This document shows positions 49,178 through 59,769 of a stretch of 64,000 nt of DNA, in pieces; positions within the stretch are counted from its first letter, which is position 1; each line of letters begins with the position of its first letter. The notes under the pieces are model-generated. The model was not told the origin of the DNA, did not search any database, and was given only the letters and a program-made list of their open reading frames with translations. This DNA is from Carya illinoinensis. Taxonomy: Eukaryota; Streptophyta; Magnoliopsida; Fagales; Juglandaceae. Where the stretch lies: assembly GCF_018687715.1 (NCBI RefSeq), contig NC_056752.1, positions 14,811,001-14,875,000 of the forward strand, written 5' to 3'. A program made the translations under genes and the position numbers.

Positions 49178-49910
49178 CAAAGTTGAGAAGATCAATGCGA
49201 AGGGCAGAATAAATAAACATTTTTGCTACATACAAGCACAGTTGTGTATTAATCTATGTACCAATGCTGATTTATTCATACTTAAAATTTAAATTAATAT
49301 TGTTTTCAATCAAATCTACGTTTTGACCAATCACATCACATTGGTAAACATATTAGTGCACAATTATGCTTGTAACTATATTTTTCTATAAATAAACTGA
49401 TAACGTACTCACTACACAGGATAATATTTTGCTCAGTATCTTGTTGAGCAGTACAACATGTCCTGACCAGTATTCTTTCAGTAAAGATGGACAGATGATT
49501 TTGATTGATTGTATTTTTTATTTTATTTTATTTTTTATTTAATAATTAATGAATTGATTATTAGTGAATTGGTATGTTTTTATATTTTTAAAAAATATTT
49601 AAAGATGTATAAAAAATACTAAAAATAAAAATAAATAGATTTATACTATTGTGTCAACTCTTCTGTCCATTTCTTCGGTCTAGTAACACTACTCTTGGCA
49701 TTAACAACATTATTGTTAAAAGTGAGTGTTAAAAGGCTGAAAATGAGTCAAATATAAATAAATTAAAATATAACTTATTATCAATTGGGCTAACGTAGGG
49801 TTTTTCGGTTTGATCCAAGAGTTGTGCGAAAATGACTCAAATATAAATAATTAAAAATATAATTTATTTTCAATTCAAATAACAGTAGATACAGTAGTAA
49901 ATTGTACAAG
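49178..49910 (+). repeat. Dispersed repeat C, left copy
   Basis: Aligns in the same orientation with 59,770-60,692. Shared blocks are CAAAGTTGAGA...ATCAATGCGAAG, GATAATATTTTGCTC(A/C)(A/G)TATCTTGTT, GACCAGTATTC(T/C)TTCAGTA and AAAGTGAGTGTTAAAAGG(C/T)TGAAAATGA. This copy carries a MITE absent from the right copy, and lacks the Tourist-like element present there. No coding sequence. Confidence 0.8.
49216..49392. mobile_element. MITE inside repeat C left copy
   Basis: The imperfect terminal inverted repeats ACAAGCACAGTTGTGTATTA (49,232-49,251) and, complemented from the right side, ACAAGCATAATTGTGCACTA (about 49,355-49,374) are followed inward by ACCAATG on both arms. The homologous place in the right copy of repeat C (about 59,805-59,830) lacks this block, giving an empty-site comparison. 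The exact edges are blurred by AT-rich sequence. Confidence 0.7.
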
Positions 49911-50957
49911 TATCACTATTCTCTTTTTTTTTTTTAATATAGTCTACCATTAAAAAAATAATTCTTAGATAAGTCTTTCAGTAATCTATTTTTTTCAAAA
50001 TAAGTACATAAAATTTACTCCTTAAAACTGAAAAACAGAAGAGAAGGATTAGAAAATTGATCTAGAAAAGCTTGCCCACCGAGTGAGGTGCGAAAGTGGG
50101 GTGGGAATGGAAGAACAGCCAGAAAGACTCAAGAATGGGGGAGAATAATCACTTGAGATAAAATAAAATAAAATAAAAATATTGAGACTTGATCTCTATA
50201 AATTTAGAGTCGTCCTACACTCATCAAAAGTGCAGCACGAGAAAGGCTTCCGATAAGAGCAATTGCTCTTTTTTGTTTATTTTTTATATCTTTTTAATCA
50301 TTTTTTATATTTTTAAATTTTAAAAAAAAAAATTCACAAAATCATTAAAAAAATATTTTCTTAATTATTAAATAATAAAAAAAATCATCCGGATCCATCC
50401 ACGATGGTAATATCTTTTCTCATAAATTTATATGAATTTTAAGTGAACATTTACTTAAATGTTGTATTTTGTTATCCTTAAATTAAGTAGTTTAATTTGG
50501 ATAAAAAAAATTAAAAATTAAAGAAGCTCTCGAATTGTCTGATTTGGCCTCCAACGTGACAAAAAAGGTTGGACAGTGACAAAATGCCATCGAGTAAATC
50601 TACAAGGTGACATACTTAAAAATAACTCAAACTTCTGACTAGATTCGTCTATCTGCTTCCCACACGGTCACATCAAACGCATAATCACGAAGGAAAGTAG
50701 AAATAACATGATTTGTGAGAGCAAGCGAGATCATGTGTACATTTTTTTTTTTTTTTAAATACATTTAGAAAAAAGTGCGTTTCGATCTCTATTTTGAAAA
50801 CTGAAGATTATACCAAACGAGTTACAGGTCTTTAGCGAGATGATATATACATGAATAGCTTATTAGAGGGTTTTGTTCAGTTTTATTATTACTATTATTT
50901 TAATTTTTCATTTGGCTTTCTCATTCTTAAAAGTCAACTCAAGAGATCATTAGGATT
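49911..50957. other. Spacer between repeat C and CACTA element
   Basis: AT-rich with poly(A/T) runs. It has one short GAGCAATTGCTC palindrome at 50,259-50,270. No gene is recognised. Confidence 0.5.
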
Positions 50958-51860
50958 ATACACTACAAGAGATTGAAGTTTTTGGGATGAAAATTTTTGT
51001 CCCTACATAGTTTTGAAGATAAAATTTTTTTCATCTTTAATTCATCTCAAAAGATCTATCTCAAAAAGTTTTTGAAGATGAAATTTTTTTTATCCCAAAA
51101 GATACTTTTAGAAACGAAATCTAGCCCCATTCGAACAAAAATTCCTTTTAGGGATAAAACGTTTTCATCCCAAAATAATGTCCGAACCGAACAGCCAGGT
51201 AGTTGAATAGATTTTATGGAAATTTAATTCAAACAATGCCAGTGAAAACCCGACATCGTTTGAATAGATTTTATTTGATCTTGTTCTAATGATGCCAGTG
51301 TTCAAACCCTTTATTTGTGTTTGAACACGTTGATTAATATTTGAACAAAAAGAATCTAATCAAACATCCTTGACAAATGTTTGAATTAAAAAAATTGGTT
51401 CAAACGTCTAGTCTGATAATCTTTGTTCGAATGGTTTATTGTTTATTTGACTAATGAAAAACTGGTTCGAACATTATATTATGTGTTCGAATGATCAAAC
51501 ATGCAGAGTGTTCAAACCAATTATTATTATATTCGAACCGGTGTGTTTTATTCTAATGGTTTTTGATTGATATTTCAAATGGCAGCAAAAATGTGATCGA
51601 ATGATAATAATTTGTAATTTACTGTTCGAACTGAATATGTTACATTCAAACGTTAATCATGGTGCAGTAAACTATAAATTTAAAATAAGAAAAATATTTT
51701 TAAATATTATAATAAAAACATTACAATTGTTCAAATATTGCATCAAGTCAAAAGACATAACTTAAGAAACTAAGTTATAAGATGATGGGGGCATAGAGTT
51801 CTGGAATATCATTAACTGCATCTGTTCAAATATTTTTTGAGATTAAATTTCCAGTTTGTT

Positions 51861-52155
51861 CTACATGTTTTGTTCTAGTTGTGCTTCCATATCCGATGCC
51901 TGATGTAATTGAGCTACCAACTTTCGTTGCTTAGTCCTCAACTGTTCAATCTCGAGCCTTGGTTCCTCTAAGTCCCAAGAGTTGTTATACAATCTAGCTT
52001 GAGAAAAAGATGATGCTGAGGAAAATTCACGCAACGTCCTAAACCTCTCAAATATCCAAAACGGTCCAAGAATTTGAGAAAATATCTGAACATCGTTCAC
52101 AGGGGATTCATCAGATGCAACATCAACATTCTCCCAAAGTGAAACCATCTTCCCC
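51861..52155 (-). pseudogene. CACTA accessory gene, last exon (coiled coil)
   Basis: A frame of 95 codons ends near the left terminus. Its second half, EEPRLEIEQLRTKQRKLVAQ, is a predicted coiled coil, as in the C-terminus of plant Ptta/En/Spm accessory proteins. Directly upstream on the same strand is a long polypyrimidine run ending TTTTTTTTGTAG, a convincing 3' splice site, so the exon probably begins at 52,155. The element then carries an intron, and the Copia insertion lies on its far side. Confidence 0.6.
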
Positions 52156-52157
52156 TA

Positions 52158-52218
52158 CAAAAAAAAAAAAAAAAAAAAAAAAAAAGAAGAAGAAGAAGAA
52201 GAAGAAGAAGAAGAAGAA
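52158..52218. repeat. Poly(A) plus (AAG)n tract
   Basis: About 27 A residues are followed by about eleven AAG triplets. On the minus strand this forms an exaggerated polypyrimidine tract before the CACTA exon at 52,155, so length changes here could affect splicing of the old gene. Confidence 0.9.
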
Positions 52219-52680
52219 AGGAAAAAAAAAAGAAAAAGAAAAGAGAAATCATTAGAGATAGTAGAAATAACAAATATATTAATAGGCAATAAAAATAAAA
52301 AATTAAACTTGCATGATTTGCTTTTATTTTGGGACTGGTCCAAACACCATCGCGATTTATATGGGATTTAACATATAATTAGGTGAAATCATAGCCAGTA
52401 GGACTATCTCGAACCTACAAAAGAAAATCTATATTATAACTTCAATCACAAATATTGATATGTTAATATTTAACAAGGACTAGTATAACATTATCAATTT
52501 TTTTTTTTTTTTATAGTTGATTAAAAGATCTAGAACTCGCATAATTGTGAATCGTTAAATTTTCTCTATTTGCTTTGTTGACAATATTTCATTGCTACAA
52601 GAGAAGAAACAACATTATTACTATATTTGTTTAATATATCTAACATATAGCATAAAGAAAGATAGTAGCGAATTTTCTTG

Positions 52681-53149
52681 ATATGTGGTATGTTATAATA
52701 AGTGCAAACCATTTACAATAAAGCACATGGCACCATATGGTTGCACATGTGTAAAGACTACTACAGTAGGTGGAATAGAAGTCTATTCTATACAATCACA
52801 TTTGTAATCTATAAATAGAGGCCATCAGCTTGTACTCGAGGCATGAATATAACATAGAAAATACAAGGAGAAAATATAGAGAAAATAAATCTTGTATGCA
52901 AAAAAGCTCCAAGATTTAGAGGTGTGCATAAAAGAGTGTTCATGTAATTCAATATTGAATTTGATTATCATCAATAAAGAAAGTCTCTTGACTATTACTG
53001 CCATGGATGTAGATCACTAGGATTGAACCATGTAATCCTCTTGTGTCTTGATCTTATTGCTTATTCTATTGCTTGCAATTTCCTGCAAGTTTCTTGGCAA
53101 TCTTGGCAAGGAATGATGCACTGTCATACGGGATAAAATAGAGTTCACA
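52681..53149 (+). repeat. 5' LTR of the Copia element
   Basis: About 469 bp with a TATA-like TCTATAAATAGAGG at 52,809-52,822. The 3' LTR at 55,019 differs from it at numerous sites, so the insertion is old. The usual primer-binding site after the LTR is mutated (AATGACATCAAGAG in place of TGGTATCAGAG). Confidence 0.85.
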
Positions 53150-53153
53150 ACAA

Positions 53154-53990
53154 ATGACATCAAGAGACAAGTTCGATGGGGCAGCCAAGTTTGATGTTGA
53201 GAAATTCACTAGAAAGAATGACTTTGGTCTATGGAGGATTAAGATGAGAGCACTTCTAGTTCAATAGGGTCTTTAGGATTCATTTCTTGGTAAAAAGAAC
53301 ATGAGTTTTTTGTCAAACAAAGAGAAATTCGAGATCTTGCAGAAGGTTCACAATGTATTAATCCTTTCTCTTGATGACAAATTTTTTAGAGAAGTTGCCA
53401 AGGAAGATATAACAGCAAGGGTTTGGCTAAAATTGGAAAGCCTTTACATGATCAAATCCTTGGCAAATCAACTTCATAAGAAGACCAAGCTCTACACTTT
53501 CAAAATGACTCCAAGTATATCTATGGAAGAACATGTTGATGAATTTAACAAGATCATCTTTAGATCTTACAAACATAGACATAAAAATTGTTGATAAGGA
53601 CCAAACTATTTTGCTTTTAAGTTATGTAGATACTTCATATGCAAACCTTAAGGAAACCATGATGTATGGTAGAGAAAGCTTGACATTAGATGAAGTAAAA
53701 TTTTTTTTGCACTCAAGAGAATTGCAAAATAAGGCAAATATTAAAACAGAAGCTGGGGAAGGTTTAAAGTAAAGGTTAGAAAAATAAGGTCATAAAGGAA
53801 AGAATAGCAAATCAAGATCAAAATCAAAGGGGAAACAATTAAAGTGTTTTGCATGTCACAAAGAAGGATACTTTAAGAGGAATTGTCCTGAAAGGAAACA
53901 TAATGTAGGGAACAAACAAAAGGAAGAGGATAAGGAACCTATTGTTTTAGATGGCCATGACAGTGCTGAAGTGTCGAATGTCTCTGAGGT
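53154..53990 (+). pseudogene. Copia gag with damaged zinc knuckle
   Basis: The frame opens TSRDKFDGAAKFDVEKFT and RKNDFGLWRIKMRALLVQ, then carries two stops. It continues with EITARVWLKLESLYMIKSLANQ-like text (ITARVWLKLESLYMIKSLAN), EEHVDEFNKIIF, a frameshift at about 53,590, and YGRESLTLDEVKFFLHSREL. The knuckle near 53,850 reads CFACHKEGYFKRNCP, where the usual histidine after glycine is tyrosine. This is the UBN2/gag region of TNT1-type elements. Confidence 0.88.
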
Positions 53991-55018
53991 GGATTCAAGG
54001 AAGGAATAGATCATAAACTCAGGATGTTCATTCCATATGTGTCCCTCTAGATCGTGGTTTGAAACCTTCGCAAAACTGGATGGAGGACATGTGATCCTTG
54101 GAAATAATAATTCCTGCAAAATTCTAGGAATTGGGTTTGTCAAATTAAAATTACATGATGGTATGGAAAGACTGTTAAAGGAGGTAAGGTACATACCAAA
54201 GCTGAAGAGAAATTTAATTTCTCTTGGGATGCTTGACCAATCTAGGTGCACTTTCAAGTCAGAATAAAGGGTATTAAAGGTTGCTAAGGGTTCTCTAACA
54301 ATGATGAAAGGGTTTATAAAAAATGGCCTATATACTCTGTTAGGAAAGACAATTATTGGTGAGGCATCACCTATTCATATCAGAATGGAAAACAAGGTTG
54401 TGTTATGATACGAGAGATTAGGGCATGTCGATCAAAGGGGTATCCAAGAGCTTCAGAAACAAGCTCTGCTAGGCAAAGATAAACTTGAGGAACTGCCATT
54501 CTGTGAGGATTGTATATTTGGGAAGTCTGCTAGAATTAGTTTCAAAACTGTAACTCACCAGACTAAGCAAGTGTTGGACTACATCCACTCAGATTTGTGG
54601 TGCCATACAAGAGTCAGTTCACATGGTGGAGGAAGATATTTCCTATCCATCATAGATGACTACTCGAGGAAGGTGTGGCTTTACATCCTGAAGAACAAAA
54701 GTGATACATTTGTTAAGTTTAGGGAATGGAAAACATTGGTTGAAAACCAGGTTGGGAGAAAGGTAAAACGACTCATAACAGATAATGAGCTGGAATACCT
54801 ATCAAATGAGTTTAATACTTTATGCCAAAAGGAGGGCATTGCTAGACACAGAACTGTGAGGGAAACCCTTCAACAAAATGGTCTTGCTGAAAGGATAAAC
54901 AAGATCATTTTGGAAAGGGTAAGGTGCATGCTATCAACCTCAGCACTATCAAAATCATTTTGGGCTGAGGCTGCTACTACAACAGTTTATCTAATAAACT
55001 CATTTAAGAGTTTTTGGA
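53991..55018 (+). pseudogene. Copia protease and integrase, cut at the 3' LTR
   Basis: Protease: IINSGCSFHMCPSRSWF at about 54,010 replaces the family's DSG triad with NSG, removing the catalytic aspartate. The conserved VRYIPKLKRNLISLGMLD follows. The GAG-pre-integrase zinc site (ERLGHVDQRGIQEL ... CEDCIFGKS) precedes the integrase core: HSDLWC, the second aspartate in LITDNELEY and the glutamate in LQQNGLAERINK. The gene fails after FWAEAATTTVYLINSFKSFW, where normal elements continue some hundreds of residues to RT. It ends in the 3' LTR. Confidence 0.9.
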
Positions 55019-55495
55019 TGTGGAGAATTGTTATAATAAGTGTAAACCATTCAGAATAAAGCACATGGCAGCATATGGCTTCACATGTGGGAAGACTCGA
55101 GTATTAGCATGCTGAGGTGGAACAGAAGTCTATTATGTACATTCACATTTATAATCTATAAGTAAAGGCCATCAACTTGTACTTGAGGCATGAGTATAAC
55201 ATAGAGAAAACAAGGAGAGAATATAGAGAGAATAAATCTTCTATGTAAGAAAGCTCCAAGATTCAGAGGTGTGCATGAGAGAGTATTCTGTAATTCAATA
55301 ATGTATTTGATCATCATCAATAAAGAAAGTCTCTTGACTATTGCTACCATGGATATAGATCATTAGGATCGAATCATATAATCCTCTTGTGTCTTGATCC
55401 TATTGCTTATTCTATTACTTGCAATTTCATATAAGTTTCTTGGCAATCTTGACAAGGAATTCTACACTGCCTCAAGGGATAAAATAGAATTAACA
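55019..55495 (+). repeat. 3' LTR of the Copia element
   Basis: About 477 bp, homologous to 52,681-53,149. It starts TGTGGAGAATTGTTATAATAAG immediately after the truncated integrase, with no polypurine tract. The first few bases may have been reshaped by the internal deletion. Confidence 0.85.
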
Positions 55496-55499
55496 TCTT

Positions 55500-55970
55500 G
55501 GGATCTTCAAATATATCACAAAACTTCTCCCATTCATTTGGTGGCATGTTTTACAATAGATTTTGACGCGCCTCTATTGCACTATTGAACTTTTGACAAT
55601 GTACATGATATCTACCTTTGTACCTCTAGAATGCATTGTTCATTAGCTCATCAATCTTACTCAATCCTCTCGTTGGCCCAAATTAAGTTCAAACTCATCT
55701 TTGAAATAATTATGAATAATTAGTCCAAATACAAACTAGTTATAAATTAAGTAACAATTTAATGAAATTATTTTCTAAGTAACTTATTACCAAACAATAA
55801 TTTTTTATGTGGTCTTTCACATCTTGGGGAACCTTAGACCAATAGAATGTACAAGTTAGTGCATATGTGCCGGTAAGGGTACCAACATAAGAAGCAAACC
55901 AAGCTATTGGATCTCTAGAGCCATCAGTGTCATCATAAGGAACATCAACGTTAATTTTTTTCATTTTCTG
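55500..55970 (-). pseudogene. CACTA accessory (Ptta/En/Spm-type) gene, middle exons
   Basis: On the minus strand DGSRDPIAWFASYVGTLTGT and FYWSKVPQDVKDHIKNYC (55,920-55,790) match the conserved N-terminal part of plant En/Spm second-gene proteins (...ASYLGVLAR...V...W..VP...KD.IW). Further left, NMPPNEWEKFCDIFEDPKK (about 55,555-55,500) corresponds to the W..LC..F.....K block. It is cut right there by the Copia insertion. An intron of about 180 bp between the two is implied. Confidence 0.7.
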
Positions 55971-56559
55971 TATTTTCTCTATGCAGACACCTCTAGTAAC
56001 ACCACAACCTCGAAGATGGCTTACAACATCTATATAATAATTAAAACATATAATATCAAAATTATTTTATTTTTAAAGCAATATTACTTAAATCATCATA
56101 TAAATTCATGTTTCTATATAGCATACCTCGTTCTGGACCTAGTAACGTTGGCCCACCATTCATGGTAGGCGAACCAATTGAGAAGCCAATAATGGAAGGA
56201 GATGGCAAATGAGTTCCTTTGCATTTCAGAGGCATAACTATTTAAAACTCTTATAAAAAACTATTCAAAAAATTATTATTATTTTTACAACAACTATACT
56301 TATACATAAATAACTATCAGCCACTATCATTTTTGCTTGACCGGTCGACCTCATGCTCACTAGAAACTTCAGTTGACTCATGTTTTTTTTACAAGAAACC
56401 CTCAATTACTTATGGTTCAATATCTTCTCTACACAATGGAATCATATCATATTCGCTAAGATCAACAAATAAATTGATGCCTGATTTATTTTCTTGATAT
56501 GTTTCTTGATTTGTTGGACCATCAAATTCTTCCTATTATCCATCTACCTCTGGAATTTA

Positions 56560-58110
56560 ATCATATACATTTCTTAGTACAAACTTCTGTATTACTCACC
56601 ATGGGTTTCCGTACTCTGGATCACCTAAGAAAATAACTTGAATTGCTTAGCAGGCGAGAAAGAAAAGATCCTCCTCATACCATGTGCGAAATGTATTGAC
56701 ACTCCCAAAATATTCATCATTTCACACTCACAACTTAGGATTTGAGACATCCCACCAACTACACTTAAACACTTAGACCATATGTTCCCCTAAATACTTT
56801 AACCCAATGATATCTTGGATGACTCCATAAAAGACATTCCTGTGGCTTCCGTCGACAACGAACTACGATCTTGAGTTTTTCTATATCGTTCTCTGTCAAC
56901 CGTATAAAATATAAATCTACACACCAAACATGTTGAGTATTGAATGGCCTACATGGATGGATCACGTGTCAAAGCATACAATTCACCTGAGATGTCTTCT
57001 GAATTATCACCATATCTCGATATAACCTCCATTAATAAAGTTTACAATAAATTATATTAATGTTAAATAGGAAAAAATCTATTTTAATGGCATGAAATTT
57101 GTATTGAGTAAGACATTGTTTAGTAATAGCGTCCGTTCAAACCAAGCGGTGAACTCTTATTCGTGCTTCTTTTCTACGTCAGTTATACCATCCATTCGAA
57201 GCAATTGAATATGTTCACTGCATATTTTAAAATTAAAAATTAATTCATATTAGTTATATTATATTCCTAGACTTTAAGTTATTTTTATATACACGGATCA
57301 CTTACCTTAAGTACTTGTCAATCTCGACACAGTTATTCAATACATACCGTCGGAATCTATCAGCCTCTTGTTCACATAAGTCATAACCCCATTATGTACT
57401 TATAGAACGTACGCTTTGAGAAAACAAGGAGAATGATGATGTAACTCCCAAATGTCCACATTCATAATTTCGATCTGATCCCTAGAATCTGGTGTCAACC
57501 TTACAGAAATACATAGAACAAAATGCATGTCATACATAGCCTTATTCCCACAGATTGCTTAAGTTTTCTCAGAAACTGTTCAATAGGATATATTCATCTA
57601 TACTGGACCAAGCCTGCAACTAATGCCTCAAGACGTAGGTGCATAGCCAAGTGAACCATTACATCAAAGAATAATGATGGATACAAACTTTTCAACTTGT
57701 ACAATAGAACTGTAATGTCAGCTTCCATCCTTATTAAAGCATCAACTTTCAACGTTCTATTGCAACTGTCCCTGAAGAATCCCCTAATTCTATTAGTGCT
57801 ACGTGGACATCTCAAGTTAGCTTTCCATGCAGCCCAAATGGAAACAAACACTGCAAAAATACATGAAAGTCATAACTTTTAAAACCAGTTATCTTCCAAT
57901 CATGAGGTAATTTGATTGCCATGAACCACTCAAATAATTTTTTTTCTCTCAATTTGATAGTGTATACTTTATACCAACCAAGGGGCGTATAATCTGACAA
58001 CCTATTATCTTGCAAATGCAACTCCCTCTTTATCCCCAGCTCCTTTAAATCCTTATAAGAGTTAGCAATATCTTTGGTCTTTCCTTCTATTGACATCAGA
58101 GTGCCCTATA
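56560..58110 (-). pseudogene. CACTA transposase, C-terminal half (TNPD-type)
   Basis: From the right on the minus strand: ALMSIEGKTKDIANSYKDLK (about 58,095) and LPHDWKITGFKSYDFHVFLQ (about 57,900) are the end of Transposase_21. Then comes DUF4218 with NRIRGFFRDSCNRTLKVDAL, FFDVMVHLAMHLRLEALVAG and VQYR (57,790-57,594). After a degraded stretch, DUF4216 is seen as HVWCVDLYFIRL, RRKPQECLLWSHPRYHWVKV and TWYEEDLFFLAC (56,950-56,690). The catalytic N-terminal part of Transposase_21 and Transpos_assoc is not present to the right. The gene is broken by stops in every domain. Confidence 0.88.
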
Positions 58111-58429
58111 TATTGAACTTCTCCATATGATGGCAGCAACTTGGTCAAATATGTTGATTGTCAAGCATTTTTTCACATGCTAAATTTGATTGTCTCATAC
58201 AATATTGATCCAATGAAATACAAGATTGATTTTGGCATCAAATGAGCTTGATTTATGTTATGTATAGCACGATGAGAGTCGATTGATCTGCATCTATACT
58301 TCCTCATCCGCATCCAATATGAGTCACATTATTTGCATTGAGGTAGTCCACTGTATACATTGATGATCTCTAACCTCCTGGTTAGGTCAAGAGTTGAAGT
58401 GCTAATGATAGAGCAGAGGCAACCATAAA

Positions 58430-58738
58430 TCGAGCCCTTTAACAAGATCACTTTTAGCAAGAACAAGGGCCACTTGCGGAAGGCTCGCATTAATGTTGCA
58501 GCAACACAAGCTAGTGGCATGAAGTATCATCTAGCTTTAACAGATGTCTGCACTAATTTAGATGATGCAGGGACTACTACTAGGGAGATGCGATCCCTGC
58601 TCAAGGATCATCGCACACATTTGATCTAGGACATGGAAAGAATTTGGAGAGGATCACTGTGCCCATCATGGTTCGACTGCAAGATATTGAGATATGCATT
58701 ATTATGATGCAGGAGGACCTAGATAATCTTACGCAATA
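58430..58738 (+). pseudogene. Unidentified C-terminal ORF fragment in the CACTA right arm
   Basis: A plus-strand frame reads KITFSKNKGHLRKARINVAA, then after a shift GKNLERITVPIMVRLQDIEI and MMQEDLDNLTQ before TAG at 58,736-58,738. It is followed by AT-rich sequence and the TTCGAAC-rich subterminal region. This places it, relative to the element's end, as the accessory frame at 90-482 stands to the other CACTA end. I do not recognise the family. It may be an internal inversion, a second divergent gene, or chance. Confidence 0.4.
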
Positions 58739-59556
58739 GTGTTATTTTATATCGATCTTTTAGTTTTGTATCAAACGTTGTCACTTTAATTACAATATCA
58801 TTTTTATTTGTTATATATAGCTAGTTTGTTTGTTATCAAAAATCAATTTTCTTATTTTACTTACCATTTGGAAATGTAAAGAATGACATTTCCTAGAAGG
58901 AATCTTTTTTTAATTGCAAATTCTTATTTACCATAACAAAAACCATTAATTAATTTTTAAATTAATTATATAAATTTTCTAGGAAGACATATATGATATA
59001 TTTTAATTTACCATAAATAATAATTAATCCGTATAGGTAGATTTTTTTATCTTTTGAAAATGATAATTAATATATTCAAATAATATTTATTTTAAAAATA
59101 TTTGAATGTCTATCAATAAATTTCTTTAATTAGATTTATTATGATTGTCTACACCATCATTCGAATGACTCTTATGAGCATTCAAATAGTTTATAAATTT
59201 GTTCAACAGAAAAACAACCATCCCTGTCAATTTTATTTATAACTTCCAACCAAAAAAATCGTTCGAATGATTGGATCTCACGTTCGAACGGTTCCTAACT
59301 TTTCCCTGCCACAATTATATATACTTTCCCATCACGATTATTATTCGAATAGTTATGTTAACATTCAAATGTAAAATACGATACTATTTGAACGTGTTTG
59401 GGACCGTTCAAATGGTTTTCTTTTTAAAGATGCTATATTTCATCCTAGAAACTTTAGTTTGAATAGATATTCGTCTATTCAAATGCATAAAAAACCATCT
59501 CCATGTTTTGAAACAAAATATATTTTTCGTCTCAAATAACTACTTTTGAAATGATA

Positions 59557-59769
59557 TATACTCTAACTATGACTTCGACCTTGACTCTAACTCTGACTTT
59601 TTCCAAAACTTTGTCTGACTTAGTTTTGAAATAATATAATGTTTTGTGATGACAAATCAGAGTTGGAATCAAAATCGGAATTTAAATCTAAACTCCAATA
59701 AAATCGGAGTCAAAGTTAGATTTATAATCCACCTGCTAACAATGTTGATGCTTACCCCTAACTAGAATT
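59557..59769. other. Spacer right of CACTA with GACTC-type short repeats
   Basis: Contains TGACTCTAACTCTGACT and, inverted, CGGAGTCAAAGTTAGA words within 140 bp. This may be a decayed small inverted-repeat element. No gene. Confidence 0.45.

Larger units (their letters stand above)
52681..55495 (+). mobile_element. Ty1/Copia element lacking RT and RNase H, nested in CACTA
   Basis: Two LTRs (52,681-53,149 and 55,019-55,495) share ...TGTTATAATAAGTG(C/T)AAACCATT and ...GGGATAAAATAGA(G/A)TT(C/A)ACA. TCTTG lies just outside each end (52,676-52,680 and 55,496-55,500), a 5-bp target duplication. The interior reads gag, protease, GAG-pre-integrase and integrase. It then jumps directly from the integrase core into the 3' LTR at about 55,015. 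RT, RNase H and the polypurine tract are deleted. The gag and integrase text places it near the TNT1/Tork-type Copia group. Confidence 0.88.
50961..59553 (-). mobile_element. CACTA (En/Spm) transposon with nested Copia insertion
   Basis: The left terminus is CACTACAAGAGATTGAAG. The right terminus, complemented, is CATTTCAAAAGTAGTT, a decayed partner. ATA flanks both ends (50,958-50,960 and 59,554-59,556), the 3-bp target duplication expected for CACTA. Both subterminal regions (51,200-51,680; 59,150-59,480) hold many TTCGAAC/TTCGAAT-type motifs. Transposase coding on the minus strand runs Transposase_21 tail, DUF4218, DUF4216, then an accessory gene to a coiled-coil exon near the left end. 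Subtracting the Copia element leaves about 5.8 kb. The transposase N-terminal half is missing and many stops are present. Confidence 0.85.

Noticed and set aside
51861..52343. Serine-rich extension upstream of the CACTA last exon
   Set aside because: It is a translation of the (AAG)n and poly(A) tract on the minus strand, which is better read as an intron polypyrimidine tract.
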